Below are positions 1 to 8,478 of a DNA stretch of 64,000 nt, piece after piece (within the stretch, counting starts at the first letter, position 1; every line of letters starts with the position of its first letter). The DNA is taken from NCBI RefSeq assembly GCF_018128945.1, contig NZ_CP068393.1, positions 1,116,001-1,180,000 on the forward strand, given 5' to 3'. The notes below the pieces were generated by a model. The model was not told where the DNA came from, did not search any database, and saw nothing but the letters and a program-made list of their open reading frames with translations. A program made the translations under genes and the position numbers. The DNA is from Aristaeella hokkaidonensis. Lineage in GTDB: Bacteria; Bacillota; Clostridia; Christensenellales; Aristaeellaceae.

Positions 1-1335
1 CATAAGGAAGATAACAGCGTTTCCGCCCTTCCGATCATAGAGGAGGACGGACGTCTTTTCGGCCTGATCACCGCGGGCGCCATGGCGGAAAATGATATGG
101 ATTCCGTCAACAATCCTTTCGTGTCTTCCATTCCGGTTTTCAATCTGCTCAGCGCGCTGGAAGGCCATATCATCAACGCTGCGGAAGATACCTTTGATGA
201 AATCTCCGGTGAAGTAATCGTTGCCCTGCCCGGCTTTGCCTCCCGTATCGGCCCCGGAACCGTTGTCCTTTGCGGCGACCAGAAAGAGATGGCGGATCTT
301 GCCATTGAAAAGAAGGCCTCCTGTCTCATCTTCTGCGGCACGTCCCTGGGAGAACAGTATCGCAATCTTTCCTCTTCCACCTGCCTGATTGTCTGTCCTT
401 TTGACGCCTACAGGGCTTCCCGCCTCATTTTCCAGGCCATACCGGTAGGCCGGATTGCCTGCTCCACCAATCTTCATTTCTTCCACCTGAATGATTACCT
501 GGATGATGTGCGTGAAATTGTGATCCAGAGCCGTTTCCGCACCTATCCCGTCCTGGATGATGAAGACAAAGTCATCGGCACCCTGTCCCGCTACCATTTG
601 ATCCGTCCCCGCAGAAAAAAGATTGTCCTCGTGGATCACAATGAAGTCGGCCAGGCTGTATCAGGCCTGGATCAGGCGGAAATCGTCGGCATTATCGATC
701 ATCACCGCCTGGCGGATGTGCAGACCGGCAATCCCGTCTTCATGCGGAATGAGCCGGTGGGTTCCACAACCTCCATCATCGCGACCATGTACCAGGAGCA
801 CGGACTCATGCCTTCTCAGAAAATGGCCGGCCTGATGGCTTCCGCTATTATTTCTGATACCGTCATGTTCAAAAGTCCTACCTGTACGCCGCATGACAAA
901 GTCCTCGCGGAGCGTTTGGCACGGCATGCGGGCATTGACTGCGAGGAGCTTGGCAAGGCGATGTTCTCCCGCGGCGTATCTCCTGATATGCCGGCGGAGG
1001 AGCTTGTCCGTTACGATATGAAGGATTTCCATCTGGGCGTCCATTCCCTGACCATTTCACAGATTACGACCGTAGAGTCGGATCCTTTCCTTGCAAAGAC
1101 AGAGGATTTTGTTCGTTCGTTGGAAAAAATCCGTAAGGATAAACAATATGATCTGTCCCTGCTGATGATTACCAACGTCCTGAAGGAAGGCACAGAGCTT
1201 CTTTATGCGGGAGACGCTGAGGTGATCCGCAGTGCCTTCTCCGTGGATGACCTGAAAGGAAATCATGTTTTCCTCCCGCAGGTCCTTTCCAGGAAAAAAC
1301 AGATTGTACCGGCGCTTTCCCAGTTGTGGGGATAA
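1..1335 (+). CDS. ppaC: Manganese-dependent inorganic pyrophosphatase with CBS and DRTGG domains (5' end outside window)
   Basis: Hydrolyses cytosolic pyrophosphate to phosphate. The reading frame is open from base 1, so the N-terminus, with the first DHH metal-ligand motifs and most of CBS domain 1, lies upstream. What remains reads: the tail of CBS 1 (about visible residues 1-30), a DRTGG-type regulatory region, CBS 2 (about 165-200), the DHH triad in 'GIIDHHR' (about 234) and a C-terminal DHHA2 domain ending with the substrate-binding signature SRKKQ. This order is that of nucleotide-regulated CBS-PPases of Clostridia. In characterised relatives the CBS domains bind AMP/ADP/ATP, and the DRTGG-containing forms respond to diadenosine polyphosphates; regulation here is inferred from family. 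An internal ATG at 82 is not the real start because homology continues upstream of it. A bidirectional terminator follows. Confidence 0.9.
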   Translation, partial: HKEDNSVSALPIIEEDGRLFGLITAGAMAENDMDSVNNPFVSSIPVFNLLSALEGHIINAAEDTFDEISGEVIVALPGFASRIGPGTVVLCGDQKEMADLAIEKKASCLIFCGTSLGEQYRNLSSSTCLIVCPFDAYRASRLIFQAIPVGRIACSTNLHFFHLNDYLDDVREIVIQSRFRTYPVLDDEDKVIGTLSRYHLIRPRRKKIVLVDHNEVGQAVSGLDQAEIVGIIDHHRLADVQTGNPVFMRNEPVGSTTSIIATMYQEHGLMPSQKMAGLMASAIISDTVMFKSPTCTPHDKVLAERLARHAGIDCEELGKAMFSRGVSPDMPAEELVRYDMKDFHLGVHSLTISQITTVESDPFLAKTEDFVRSLEKIRKDKQYDLSLLMITNVLKEGTELLYAGDAEVIRSAFSVDDLKGNHVFLPQVLSRKKQIVPALSQLWG

Positions 1336-1340
1336 GAAAA

Positions 1341-1370
1341 AAGGGAGTCGTTCGACTCCCTTCTTTTTAT
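1341..1370. terminator. Bidirectional Rho-independent terminator
   Basis: A perfect 11-bp inverted repeat (AAGGGAGTCGT / TTCGACTCCCTT region, 1341-1362) has an A-run before it and a T-run after it. It sits between two convergent genes, so it can end both the pyrophosphatase transcript and the minus-strand SH3-protein transcript. Confidence 0.85.
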
Positions 1371-1375
1371 TTCCC

Positions 1376-2341
1376 TCAATACTTTTCAAGATCCGAAACT
1401 CCGATGACCGCTCCGGTTCTGTAATCCAGCCTGACTGTCTTTCCGCTTTCATAATTGACCTGTATATCGTACGGATTCAATATGATTTCATATGGTCCGT
1501 ATACATCGGGATCATCTATCTCGGCCTTCCACATGACGTATCCTTCGCAGTTGACCGCTATAGGCGCAGGTCCGTCTGTCCCGGCGATAAACATATCTCC
1601 GGATTCCGTATCGACTGTATGGATTGCTGCGTCTCCGAAGGAGCATACGTTTTCCATGATTGTCCACATGTCAATGCCGTCCATCAGATCCAGCATGATC
1701 AGTCCGTACTGTGCGTCATAGACGTAAACCTGCGGTTCGTCTTCCGTTCCGCCCATAAAGGCACGGAGATTCTGGAACTGTCCGGTCTGTTTTACCCCTT
1801 CTGTGTATCCCCAGATCGGCTGGTCGTCAATAAAACATCCGACTCTGAGGTATTCCCAGTTATCATCGCCTTCCTGCATAACTTCATAGGCAGCCAGCAC
1901 AGCAACGTTGAATTCCTTCCAGTCCAGGGCGATGGATCCGTTACCGATGATTTCCTCGCGGCTCATGATGCTGTTGAACGCCCTGGTCTCAGCGGGTTCC
2001 GCCTCAGGGGCCGGCTTAAGGTATTGCTTCAGGATATAGCCTTCCATGCCGTCGTATTCACAGCGGATAAACAGTTTTGCCTGCTTTTTGTAATTACTCG
2101 GAGCATATTTCGCCACGTTGTTGTTGCAATACAGTACAATGGAATCAAGCGGTACTTTCGCAAGCACGGTAGCTGTCTTGTACGGAGCTTCCCGCAGGGA
2201 AACATAATCCCTGCACTTCACAACGCGCATGGCTCCCAGGTAATACCGGTCTTTTTCTACTGTTTTCCGCTCTGCAGTACCTGTACAGCAGCATAAACAA
2301 AGGATCAGGAAAAGCAGAATGAAGGATAGGCTTTTCTTCAT
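1376..2341 (-). CDS. Exported SH3-domain protein of unknown function
   Basis: Encodes about 321 residues. The start at 2341 (MKKSLSF) is preceded by AAGGAGGA five bases upstream; an in-frame ATG 21 codons earlier has no such site. The N-terminus is a signal sequence with a cysteine-rich end (LCLCCCTGTAE), so it may be a lipoprotein or a type-I-cleaved secreted protein. Residues of about 35-105 resemble a bacterial SH3 domain (CRDYVSLREAP ... GMEGYILKQYLKP), a fold that in such proteins commonly binds cell-wall peptides. The remaining 210 residues look like a beta-rich extracellular domain that I do not recognise. It stands alone between a shared terminator and the divergent symporter gene. 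The wall-binding role is inferred from the domain only. Confidence 0.7.
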   Translation of the reverse strand: MKKSLSFILLFLILCLCCCTGTAERKTVEKDRYYLGAMRVVKCRDYVSLREAPYKTATVLAKVPLDSIVLYCNNNVAKYAPSNYKKQAKLFIRCEYDGMEGYILKQYLKPAPEAEPAETRAFNSIMSREEIIGNGSIALDWKEFNVAVLAAYEVMQEGDDNWEYLRVGCFIDDQPIWGYTEGVKQTGQFQNLRAFMGGTEDEPQVYVYDAQYGLIMLDLMDGIDMWTIMENVCSFGDAAIHTVDTESGDMFIAGTDGPAPIAVNCEGYVMWKAEIDDPDVYGPYEIILNPYDIQVNYESGKTVRLDYRTGAVIGVSDLEKY

Positions 2342-2590
2342 CGCTGTCCTCCTTATAAACATAAAATATTGAAAAAACAATTTTTTGAATCCCTCTGTAT
2401 CCATACGTTTTCCTGTTCTGTATCCTGCTCAGAAGAATGCAGGTTCATGGAATCTGTATAAACTGTTATAACAGGATTTAAACGTTTGGACAGGATCAAT
2501 GAATTAGTCTTTTCTTATTTATTTTACTCCTAATCCCCTCAATCCACAAGCAAGAACACGAAAAATACTGTATATCCCTTATGTTATGGG

Positions 2591-2596
2591 TATAAT
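2591..2596 (+). promoter_or_regulatory. Probable -10 element for the symporter gene
   Basis: TATAAT at 2591-2596, about 55 bases before the chosen start. No convincing -35 is visible at the usual distance, so this is only a partial promoter call. Confidence 0.4.
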
Positions 2597-2651
2597 AATA
2601 TCCAGTATACAGTATGCGGCTGTCAGTTTGTCGCAGGAAAGTGGTGTTGTT

Positions 2652-4175
2652 ATGAATACGGAACTGGTTGTCTTCATTGTCTATCTCTGCTTTATGCTCG
2701 GGATCGGCGTCTACTTCTTCGTGAAGGGCCGCGGCAGCGGTGAAAAGGAATACTTCCTCGGCGGCCGTAAAATGGGCCCCTGGGTTTCCGCCCTTTCTGC
2801 CGGCGCATCCGACATGAGTGCCTGGGTGCTGATGGGCCTTCCCGCTTCCATTTATGCATTGGGAATTGGTCAGGCCTGGATTGCAATCGGCCTTGCAATT
2901 GGTTATGCGATGAGCTGGCTTTTTGAAGCTCCCCGTCTCCGCCGTTTTTCTATCGCGGCTGATGACTCCATCACCCTTCCCCAGTATCTGACAAACCGGT
3001 TTAAATCCTCCAGCAAAGTCCTGCAAATCCTCTGTGCTATCATTTTCCTTGTTGCATATACAATCTATGCTGCCTCCAGTGTAAAAGCCTGCGGCACACT
3101 TTTTCAGACAGTATGTGGGAATATCTTTGTAAACAACAATGATCTCCTGAATCAACAAATCTTCATGTATATAGCTGCTGCTATCATTATCGGTTACACA
3201 TTCATGGGCGGTTTCAGCGCCGTTTGCTGGACAGACTTCTTCCAGGGCCTGCTGATGCTCGGTGCCCTGCTGATCGCTCCTATTTTTGCACTCGGCCTGA
3301 TCAGCGGCGGCCAGGGTCAGATGACCATGGAATCCCTGAGTGCTGCCAATCCTGATTACTGGAATTTCTTCCCTGACTGGAAAACCGTTGTTTCCGGCCT
3401 TGGCTGGGGTCTCGGTTACTTCGGTATGCCCCACATCATCATCCGTTTCATGTCCGTCCGCAGCGACAAGGATCTTCACAAGAGCGCTAAGATCGGTATC
3501 ACCTGGAATGTGCTGATCATTCTTTTCTCTGTGGCAGCCGGCTGCATCGGTCATCTGTTCCTCGGTGAAGTCGGAGATTCCTCTACTGTCTTCATCCAGA
3601 TGGTTCGCGCTATTTTCCCGGCGATTATTTCCGGCATCCTGCTTTCCGCCATCCTGGCTGCTTCTATGTCCACTGCTGATTCTCAACTGCTTTGTGCATC
3701 ATCTGCTTTTGCTTCCGATGTATATAAGCCTGTTATTCGTAAGAATCAGTCCACAGATAAAGAAATGTTTTGGGTGGGTCGTTATGTAGTGCTTATCATT
3801 GCGATCATCGCTGTCCTGATTGCTTCCAACCCCAACAGCCAGAGCATTATGAATCTCGTTTCAAATGCATGGGGTATCTTTGGGGCGGCATTCGGCCCGG
3901 CTATCCTGCTGAGCCTCTTCTGGAAGCGTTTCACCTTCAAGGGTGCTGTTGCCGGTATTGCTGCCGGTGCTGTTGTTGACATTGCCTGGCTCGTCATCAA
4001 CACCCGCCTGTCCGCCGCCACTGCCGGGTACAACGGTATCTTTACCCTCTATGAAATCATCCCCGGCTTCATCGTCGGTTTCATCGTTGCCGTGGTTGTT
4101 GCCCTGCTCGATAAGGAACCGAAGCAGGAAGTCCTCGACCTGTATGATTACGCGACTTCCGATGCAATCGAATAA
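2652..4175 (+). CDS. putP: Sodium/proline symporter, SSS family
   Basis: Integral membrane importer that couples proline uptake to sodium, of the solute:sodium symporter family. The protein has about 507 residues from the ATG at 2652 (MNTELVVF), close to the 502 of E. coli PutP, and an upstream ATG at 2586 would add 22 residues with no family match. About 13 hydrophobic segments are visible. Family-typical stretches are the 'FLGGRKMGPWVSALSAGASDMSAW' region near residue 40, including the sodium-site helix, the 'MGGFSAVCWTDFFQG' region in the middle, and 'LSAILAASMSTADSQLL' near 350. Transcribed alone, with a strong terminator behind it. Substrate is inferred from family; related proteins can carry pantothenate or other solutes. 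Two stretches (about 3050-3200 and 3660-3790) use noticeably more A/T-ending codons than the rest. Confidence 0.88.
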   Translation: MNTELVVFIVYLCFMLGIGVYFFVKGRGSGEKEYFLGGRKMGPWVSALSAGASDMSAWVLMGLPASIYALGIGQAWIAIGLAIGYAMSWLFEAPRLRRFSIAADDSITLPQYLTNRFKSSSKVLQILCAIIFLVAYTIYAASSVKACGTLFQTVCGNIFVNNNDLLNQQIFMYIAAAIIIGYTFMGGFSAVCWTDFFQGLLMLGALLIAPIFALGLISGGQGQMTMESLSAANPDYWNFFPDWKTVVSGLGWGLGYFGMPHIIIRFMSVRSDKDLHKSAKIGITWNVLIILFSVAAGCIGHLFLGEVGDSSTVFIQMVRAIFPAIISGILLSAILAASMSTADSQLLCASSAFASDVYKPVIRKNQSTDKEMFWVGRYVVLIIAIIAVLIASNPNSQSIMNLVSNAWGIFGAAFGPAILLSLFWKRFTFKGAVAGIAAGAVVDIAWLVINTRLSAATAGYNGIFTLYEIIPGFIVGFIVAVVVALLDKEPKQEVLDLYDYATSDAIE

Positions 4176-4194
4176 ATGATTCGTATTGTAAAGC

Positions 4195-4228
4195 ACCGGT
4201 CCGGCAATTTTGCCGGACCGGTTTTTGT
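4195..4228 (+). terminator. Rho-independent terminator of the symporter gene
   Basis: A near-perfect 12-bp stem (ACCGGTCCGGCA ... TGCCGGACCGGT) followed by TTTTT at 4222-4226, just after the stop codon. Confidence 0.9.
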
Positions 4229-4240
4229 GATGTGATGCAA

Positions 4241-4270
4241 ATGAAAAGAGCACGCTGTTTCAGCGTGCTC
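4241..4270 (-). terminator. Rho-independent terminator of rpmE
   Basis: GAGCACGCTG / CAGCGTGCTC stem (4248-4270); on the minus strand it is followed by TTTTCAT. It lies ten bases beyond the rpmE stop. Confidence 0.85.
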
Positions 4271-4279
4271 CCAGGAAAC

Positions 4280-4480
4280 TCATTCAATATTGAAGCGCTT
4301 CTTGAAGCGGTCAACACGTCCGCCCGTGTCTACCAGCTTCTGCTTGCCGGTGTAGAAAGGATGGCACTTGGAACAAATATCCACCTTCATCTCTTTCTTG
4401 GTAGATCCGGTTTCAAAAGTTTCACCGCATACGCAGCGAACCACGCACTTACCATACTGGGGATGAATATTTTCCTTCAT
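4280..4480 (-). CDS. rpmE: 50S ribosomal protein L31, zinc-binding type
   Basis: Small component of the large ribosomal subunit, 66 residues, the normal length. It begins MKENIHPQY and carries the cysteine pairs CVC and CSKC (near residues 16-18 and 37-40) that mark the zinc-containing L31 paralogue, which in Bacillus can be exchanged for a zinc-free form under zinc limitation. The start at 4480 has AAAGAGGTG upstream; an in-frame ATG 20 codons earlier is not used. It has its own promoter and terminator, divergent from the next gene. Confidence 0.97.
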   Translation of the reverse strand: MKENIHPQYGKCVVRCVCGETFETGSTKKEMKVDICSKCHPFYTGKQKLVDTGGRVDRFKKRFNIE

Positions 4481-4530
4481 TGCTGTTTCACCTCTTTCGC
4501 GTATGCAATGGCGGTTAAACCGCAAAAAGT

Positions 4531-4559
4531 ATATTAACATAATCGTCTTTCGTTTGCAA
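4531..4559 (-). promoter_or_regulatory. Sigma-A type promoter of rpmE
   Basis: Read on the minus strand: TTGCAA (4554-4559), 17-bp spacer, TAATAT (4531-4536). The leader, about 45 nt, contains a small GCGG/CCGC inverted repeat (4511-4523) that could fold near the ribosome binding site; whether it is an L31 autoregulatory leader is unknown. Confidence 0.7.
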
Positions 4560-4580
4560 GCTTTTTTTGTGAGATTATGT

Positions 4581-4610
4581 TATAATTCCTCTGTCTTTTA
4601 TGGGAGGTGA
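4581..4610 (+). promoter_or_regulatory. -10 element and strong ribosome binding site of the wHTH/nuclease-like gene
   Basis: TATAAT at 4581-4586 and GGGAGGTGA at 4602-4610, seven bases before the ATG at 4618. The very short distance implies a leader of only about 25 nt. The -35 is not clear. Confidence 0.5.
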
Positions 4611-4617
4611 TTTGTGA

Positions 4618-5388
4618 ATGTCTGTCGGGCTTCCCTCTTTTTCACCGGAGGAAAAAGCCGTCTATTCCATGATCTCCGTTAACGACGGCCTGATGGCAAA
4701 GGAAATTGCTTCCGGTCTTTCCATGGATCGGAAACAGGTCAATCATCTTCTCTTTTCCTCTCCCCTGATGCATGAACTCTGTTTTCAGGATAATGATTAC
4801 CGCTGGCACGCTCTGATCCGCCAGGCGCAGGTTCATGAGGGCCTGTATGAGTTTTCCGGCTGGTACGGTACGGTAAGGGAATTCCTGGATGCTTCTGAGG
4901 ATGAATGGCTTTCCTCCCTGCAGGATGGATGCCGTAGGATCGGCAGAAATCTCAATGATCAGCGCGGGCTGATTCATTCCTTCCTGGACTGCCGGAGCGT
5001 CATGTGTTCCCTTTTCCATGATCTTTCCGGAATGATGGATTCATCTTATCTGGACTGGGAGATTGCCTTTGAGCTGCGGCTCAATCGGGCCCGCATGATC
5101 CGGATCTATGCGGACGTGCTTGTGATTGCTCCGGGTCATGTTTTCAGCCTGGAATTCAAAATGAAGAATAAACCGGAACCCGATGAAGTCTTGCAGGCCG
5201 CGAAATATATACCCTACCTGGAGCTGATCTTCGGCCCATCATATGAAGCCGTTCCCGCTCTTGTTCTGACGTCAGCTTCTGATCTTTTTGAATTTGTGCC
5301 TATCGGAAATACGGATATGGTGCTTCCTGCAGCCTCCGGGGATATGCTGTTTAACGTCTTCAATGAGTATATGGGCTTTCTTTCCTGA
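4618..5388 (+). CDS. Unrecognised protein with N-terminal winged-helix-like region and PD-(D/E)XK nuclease-like core
   Basis: Encodes 256 residues and does not match a named family I know. Residues of about 10-65 look like a winged helix-turn-helix (KEIASGLSMDRKQVNHLL as the recognition unit). Residues 145-215 follow the PD-(D/E)XK pattern: E148 in a helix, D166 in YADVLVI, then E179 and K181 in SLEFKMK after a short strand, Q193 in the following helix, and a final hydrophobic strand AVPALVLTSA. This is the arrangement seen in restriction-like nucleases and the nuclease-like part of some DUF2075-type proteins. It sits between rpmE and yqhQ, neighbours that are housekeeping genes, so it may be an accessory insertion. 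Function (DNA cleavage, or binding without cleavage) is inference only. Confidence 0.6.
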   Translation: MSVGLPSFSPEEKAVYSMISVNDGLMAKEIASGLSMDRKQVNHLLFSSPLMHELCFQDNDYRWHALIRQAQVHEGLYEFSGWYGTVREFLDASEDEWLSSLQDGCRRIGRNLNDQRGLIHSFLDCRSVMCSLFHDLSGMMDSSYLDWEIAFELRLNRARMIRIYADVLVIAPGHVFSLEFKMKNKPEPDEVLQAAKYIPYLELIFGPSYEAVPALVLTSASDLFEFVPIGNTDMVLPAASGDMLFNVFNEYMGFLS

Positions 5389-5495
5389 AGACGGGATGGC
5401 GCCGATGTGAAAATTGCGTGAAGTACAGGAAATAAAAGGCTTTGCGTCGAACAATTACACCGTTGATTTTTATGAAAGGACTCTTGCCTCTTATT

Positions 5496-6563
5496 ATGAA
5501 TACAGAACAGGAAAAGAAATTCGATGTCGGCGGTCAGGCTGTGATGGAAGGCGTGATGATGCGTTCTCCCAATGCCACTGCCGTTACTGTCCGCCGTCCT
5601 GACGGTACCATGGTTACCAAGCTGACGCCCTTCGTTCCGCTGAAAGAGAAGCATCCCTGGATGGGAAAGCCTTTCATCCGCGGAATCATCAATATGGGTA
5701 CCATGCTTTATTACGGGATGAACACCCTTGAAGACTCCACCAAAATGCTCGGCATGCTGGATGAAGAACCCACTAAGTTCGAAAAGTGGCTCGCCCGCAA
5801 GCTTGGCAAGGGCGTCGATAAGATCGTCATGGCTTTTGCCATCATTCTGGCAGTCATTCTTTCCGTTGCCCTTTTCATTGCGCTGCCCGCCGGCGTGGAA
5901 AGCCTGCTCCGCAGTGCCGGGATGTCCACCATCGGCTACACGCTGATCGGCGGCCTGGTCAAGATTCTCATCCTGATCGGTTATATGATCTTCTGCGGCT
6001 GTGTTCCGGAAGTCCGTAGAACCTTCCAGTACCACGGTGCGGAACATAAATCCGTCCATTGCCATGAATCCGGTCTTTCCCTGACGCCCGCCAACGCGCA
6101 GACCTTTTCCCGTCTGCATCCCCGCTGCGGTACGGCGTTCCTGCTGATTGTCTTCTCCATCAGTATCCTGCTTTTCCTGGTGCTGAATGTGCTTGTCCCC
6201 ATCAGCAATTTCTTTGTTCGTTTCCTTTTCCACCTGGCGATGCTTCCCATCGTTGCCGGTGTCAGTTACGAGGTCCTGATGGGCCTGGCCCATTCCAACA
6301 GCAAGGGAGCCTGTATCCTGCGCTGGCCTGGCCTGCAGATGCAGCGTCTCACCACCCGTGAACCGGATGAATCCATGCTGGAATGCGCTATTGTTTCTGT
6401 AAATGTCGTCCTGAACGGCTTCCCGGAACATGTAAAGAAAACACCGGAAGGCTGGGGCATCTTCCACAGTTATCTCGAATCCGAACCCGGATACGTCCCT
6501 CCCGAACCTGAAGAAGAAAAGTCTGAAAGTGAAGCCGACACATCCGATGATGCTGAGGTGTAA
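5496..6563 (+). CDS. yqhQ: YqhQ family membrane protein (DUF1385)
   Basis: Conserved Firmicutes membrane protein of unknown biochemical role. The diagnostic start 'FDVGGQAVMEGVMMRSP' and the later 'YHGAEHK', 'HPRCGT' and 'RWPGLQMQRLTTREP' motifs fit the DUF1385 family; the histidines and cysteine of HGAEH and HPRCGT are candidates for a metal or active site. Four to five hydrophobic segments lie around residues 105-250. The acidic C-terminal tail is low complexity. The start is uncertain: ATG at 5496 gives the family-like N-terminus; an ATG at 5472 is possible, and neither has a good ribosome binding site. It directly precedes prmC and prfA, an arrangement common in Clostridia. Confidence 0.88.
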   Translation: MNTEQEKKFDVGGQAVMEGVMMRSPNATAVTVRRPDGTMVTKLTPFVPLKEKHPWMGKPFIRGIINMGTMLYYGMNTLEDSTKMLGMLDEEPTKFEKWLARKLGKGVDKIVMAFAIILAVILSVALFIALPAGVESLLRSAGMSTIGYTLIGGLVKILILIGYMIFCGCVPEVRRTFQYHGAEHKSVHCHESGLSLTPANAQTFSRLHPRCGTAFLLIVFSISILLFLVLNVLVPISNFFVRFLFHLAMLPIVAGVSYEVLMGLAHSNSKGACILRWPGLQMQRLTTREPDESMLECAIVSVNVVLNGFPEHVKKTPEGWGIFHSYLESEPGYVPPEPEEEKSESEADTSDDAEV

Positions 6564-6566
6564 TGT

Positions 6567-7403
6567 ATGACTTGCCGAGATTTGATCCGCCGTACAGCTG
6601 AGCAGTTCAGCGCAGCAGGTGTTCCCGATCCGGTGAATGACGCTGCTTTGCTGCTCTCTCACCTGACAGGGCTCTCACCGCTTTCCCTGCGCCTGGATGA
6701 AGACACCGTCCTGGATTACAGGGTTGTGGATGCCTATCAGGTACTTGTCGGGCAGCGGATCTCCCGGATTCCCCTGCAGTATATTCTTGGGGAAGCGCCT
6801 TTTTACGGCCGCCTTTTCCGTGTGGATTCACGCGTGCTGATTCCCCGCCCGGAAACGGAACTGCTGTGTGAGTGGGCGCTGGAAGTTCTCCGCAATGATC
6901 CGCTTCCCCGGATTCTGGATCTCTGCTGCGGCAGCGGATGTATCGGCATAACGCTGAAGGCTGAAAAGCCGGATGCATTTGTCACCTGTTCTGATCTTTC
7001 CCCCGATGCCCTGGCTCTTGCCGCTGAAAATGCTGAGCAGCTGGGTGTGGACGTGGCCTTCTGCCAGACCGATCTCCTGGATGGTTTTGCCACTTCAGGC
7101 TTTAATCTGATTATCAGCAATCCGCCTTATATTCCTTCTGCCGACTGCAATACCCTGCAGGAAGAGGTTCTGCGGGAGCCGCGCCTCGCGCTGGACGGCG
7201 GGCCTGATGGTCTTTCAGTATACCGCAGGATCATTCCGGATGCTTTCAGGTCATTGGTTTCCGGCGGTGTACTGATGATGGAGCTCGGCGAAGGCGAAGA
7301 CGCTGATGTCGAAAAACTGCTTCTTGATCATTCTTTTACTTCTGTGGAAATCCGGGAAGACTTGTCCGGAATCCGCAGGATGATTCTTGCCAGAAAACCG
7401 TAA
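6567..7403 (+). CDS. prmC: Release factor glutamine N5-methyltransferase
   Basis: Transfers a methyl group from S-adenosylmethionine to the glutamine of the GGQ motif in release factors, which speeds translation termination. The protein has 278 residues, normal for the family. It shows the N-terminal substrate-binding helical domain, the 'LIPRPETE' motif (near 92), the SAM-binding loop 'DLCCGSGCIG' (near 117) and the catalytic NPPY (near 186). It starts three bases after the yqhQ stop and is followed ten bases later by its substrate gene prfA, so the three are co-transcribed. Confidence 0.96.
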   Translation: MTCRDLIRRTAEQFSAAGVPDPVNDAALLLSHLTGLSPLSLRLDEDTVLDYRVVDAYQVLVGQRISRIPLQYILGEAPFYGRLFRVDSRVLIPRPETELLCEWALEVLRNDPLPRILDLCCGSGCIGITLKAEKPDAFVTCSDLSPDALALAAENAEQLGVDVAFCQTDLLDGFATSGFNLIISNPPYIPSADCNTLQEEVLREPRLALDGGPDGLSVYRRIIPDAFRSLVSGGVLMMELGEGEDADVEKLLLDHSFTSVEIREDLSGIRRMILARKP

Positions 7404-7413
7404 CGGAGGATTC

Positions 7414-8478
7414 ATGTTTACGAAACTGGAGAGCCTTTCAGACCGCTTTCGGGAACTGTCCGAAGCGATTGCCCAGCCGGAAGTCATACAGGACTATCCG
7501 CGTTATCAGGCCTGTCTGAAAGAGCGTTCCTCTCTGGAACCCGTTGTGGAAAAATATGATGCCTTCCGTCGTGTGGAACAGCAGATTCAGGATAACCGTG
7601 AATTGCTTTCTGATCCTCTTTTTGCATCTGAAGCTGAAAAGGAACTTGCTGATCTTGCTGTCCAGCGTGAAAAACTGATAGCAGACCTGAAGCTTCTGCT
7701 TGTTCCTCCGGATCCGCTGGATGACCGGAATGTGATTATGGAAATCCGCGCCGGCGTAGGCGGTGAGGAAGCTGCCCTTTTTGCCGGCGATCTGATGCGG
7801 ATGTATCTGCGCTATGCCGATCGGAATCAGCTTCAGGCTTCCCTGCTTTCCGTCAGCGATACGGATCTCGGCGGCATCAATGAAGCCCTGCTCATGTTTT
7901 CCGGGCCGGAAGCCTTCGGCCGGCTGAAATTCGAAAGCGGCGTTCATTGCGTCAAACGGGTTCCTGTCACTGAAAGCAGCGGCAGGATTCATACTTCCAC
8001 CGTCACAGTTGCTGTTTTTCCGGAAGCACAGGAAGTTGAATTCACCCTCGATCCCGCGGATCTGCGTATAGACGTCTTCCATGCGTCCGGCCACGGCGGA
8101 CAGGGTGTCAACACTACCGACAGTGCCGTCCGTATGACTCACCTGCCTACCGGTCTGGTTGTCACCTGTCAGGATGAACGCAGCCAGCTGGAGAACAAAG
8201 CCAAAGCGCTTCGCGTGCTTCGTTCCCGTCTTTTTGACAGGCTGAAGGAAGAGCAGGCTGCGGCTCACGCGGAAGACCGCAGGAACCAGATCGGATGGGG
8301 TGAACGCAGCGACCGGATCCGCACCTATTACTTTAATCATGATTATGTTGTTGATCACCGTCTGAATCTGACCGTCAACCGTACGGCCAACGTCATGAAC
8401 GGTGATCTGGTGCCTTTTATTGACGCGCTCCGCCTGGCTGAAAAAACAGAGAAAATGAATCTCCTGAACCGGAAGTGA
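7414..8478 (+). CDS. prfA: Peptide chain release factor 1
   Basis: Recognises UAA and UAG in the ribosomal A site and triggers peptide release. It has 354 residues. The GGQ motif appears as 'SGHGGQGVN' at about 228-230, inside the usual domain-3 context (SSGRIHTSTVTVAVFPE upstream). The codon-recognition tripeptide lies in 'VKRVPVTES', where the normal PxT (here P-V-T) is present. The start at 7414 is fixed by CGGAGGA three bases upstream; an ATG nine codons earlier lies in the prmC tail. It overlaps the next gene by four bases. Confidence 0.97.
   Translation: MFTKLESLSDRFRELSEAIAQPEVIQDYPRYQACLKERSSLEPVVEKYDAFRRVEQQIQDNRELLSDPLFASEAEKELADLAVQREKLIADLKLLLVPPDPLDDRNVIMEIRAGVGGEEAALFAGDLMRMYLRYADRNQLQASLLSVSDTDLGGINEALLMFSGPEAFGRLKFESGVHCVKRVPVTESSGRIHTSTVTVAVFPEAQEVEFTLDPADLRIDVFHASGHGGQGVNTTDSAVRMTHLPTGLVVTCQDERSQLENKAKALRVLRSRLFDRLKEEQAAAHAEDRRNQIGWGERSDRIRTYYFNHDYVVDHRLNLTVNRTANVMNGDLVPFIDALRLAEKTEKMNLLNRK

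Noticed and set aside
1265..2296. 343-codon plus-strand open frame across the end of the pyrophosphatase and its neighbour
   Set aside because: It crosses a terminator, has no ribosome binding site, and is antisense to a clear signal-peptide and SH3-domain gene.
5214..6662. 482-codon minus-strand frame opposite yqhQ
   Set aside because: Antisense shadow of the strongly biased yqhQ and prmC genes, with no start context or domain.
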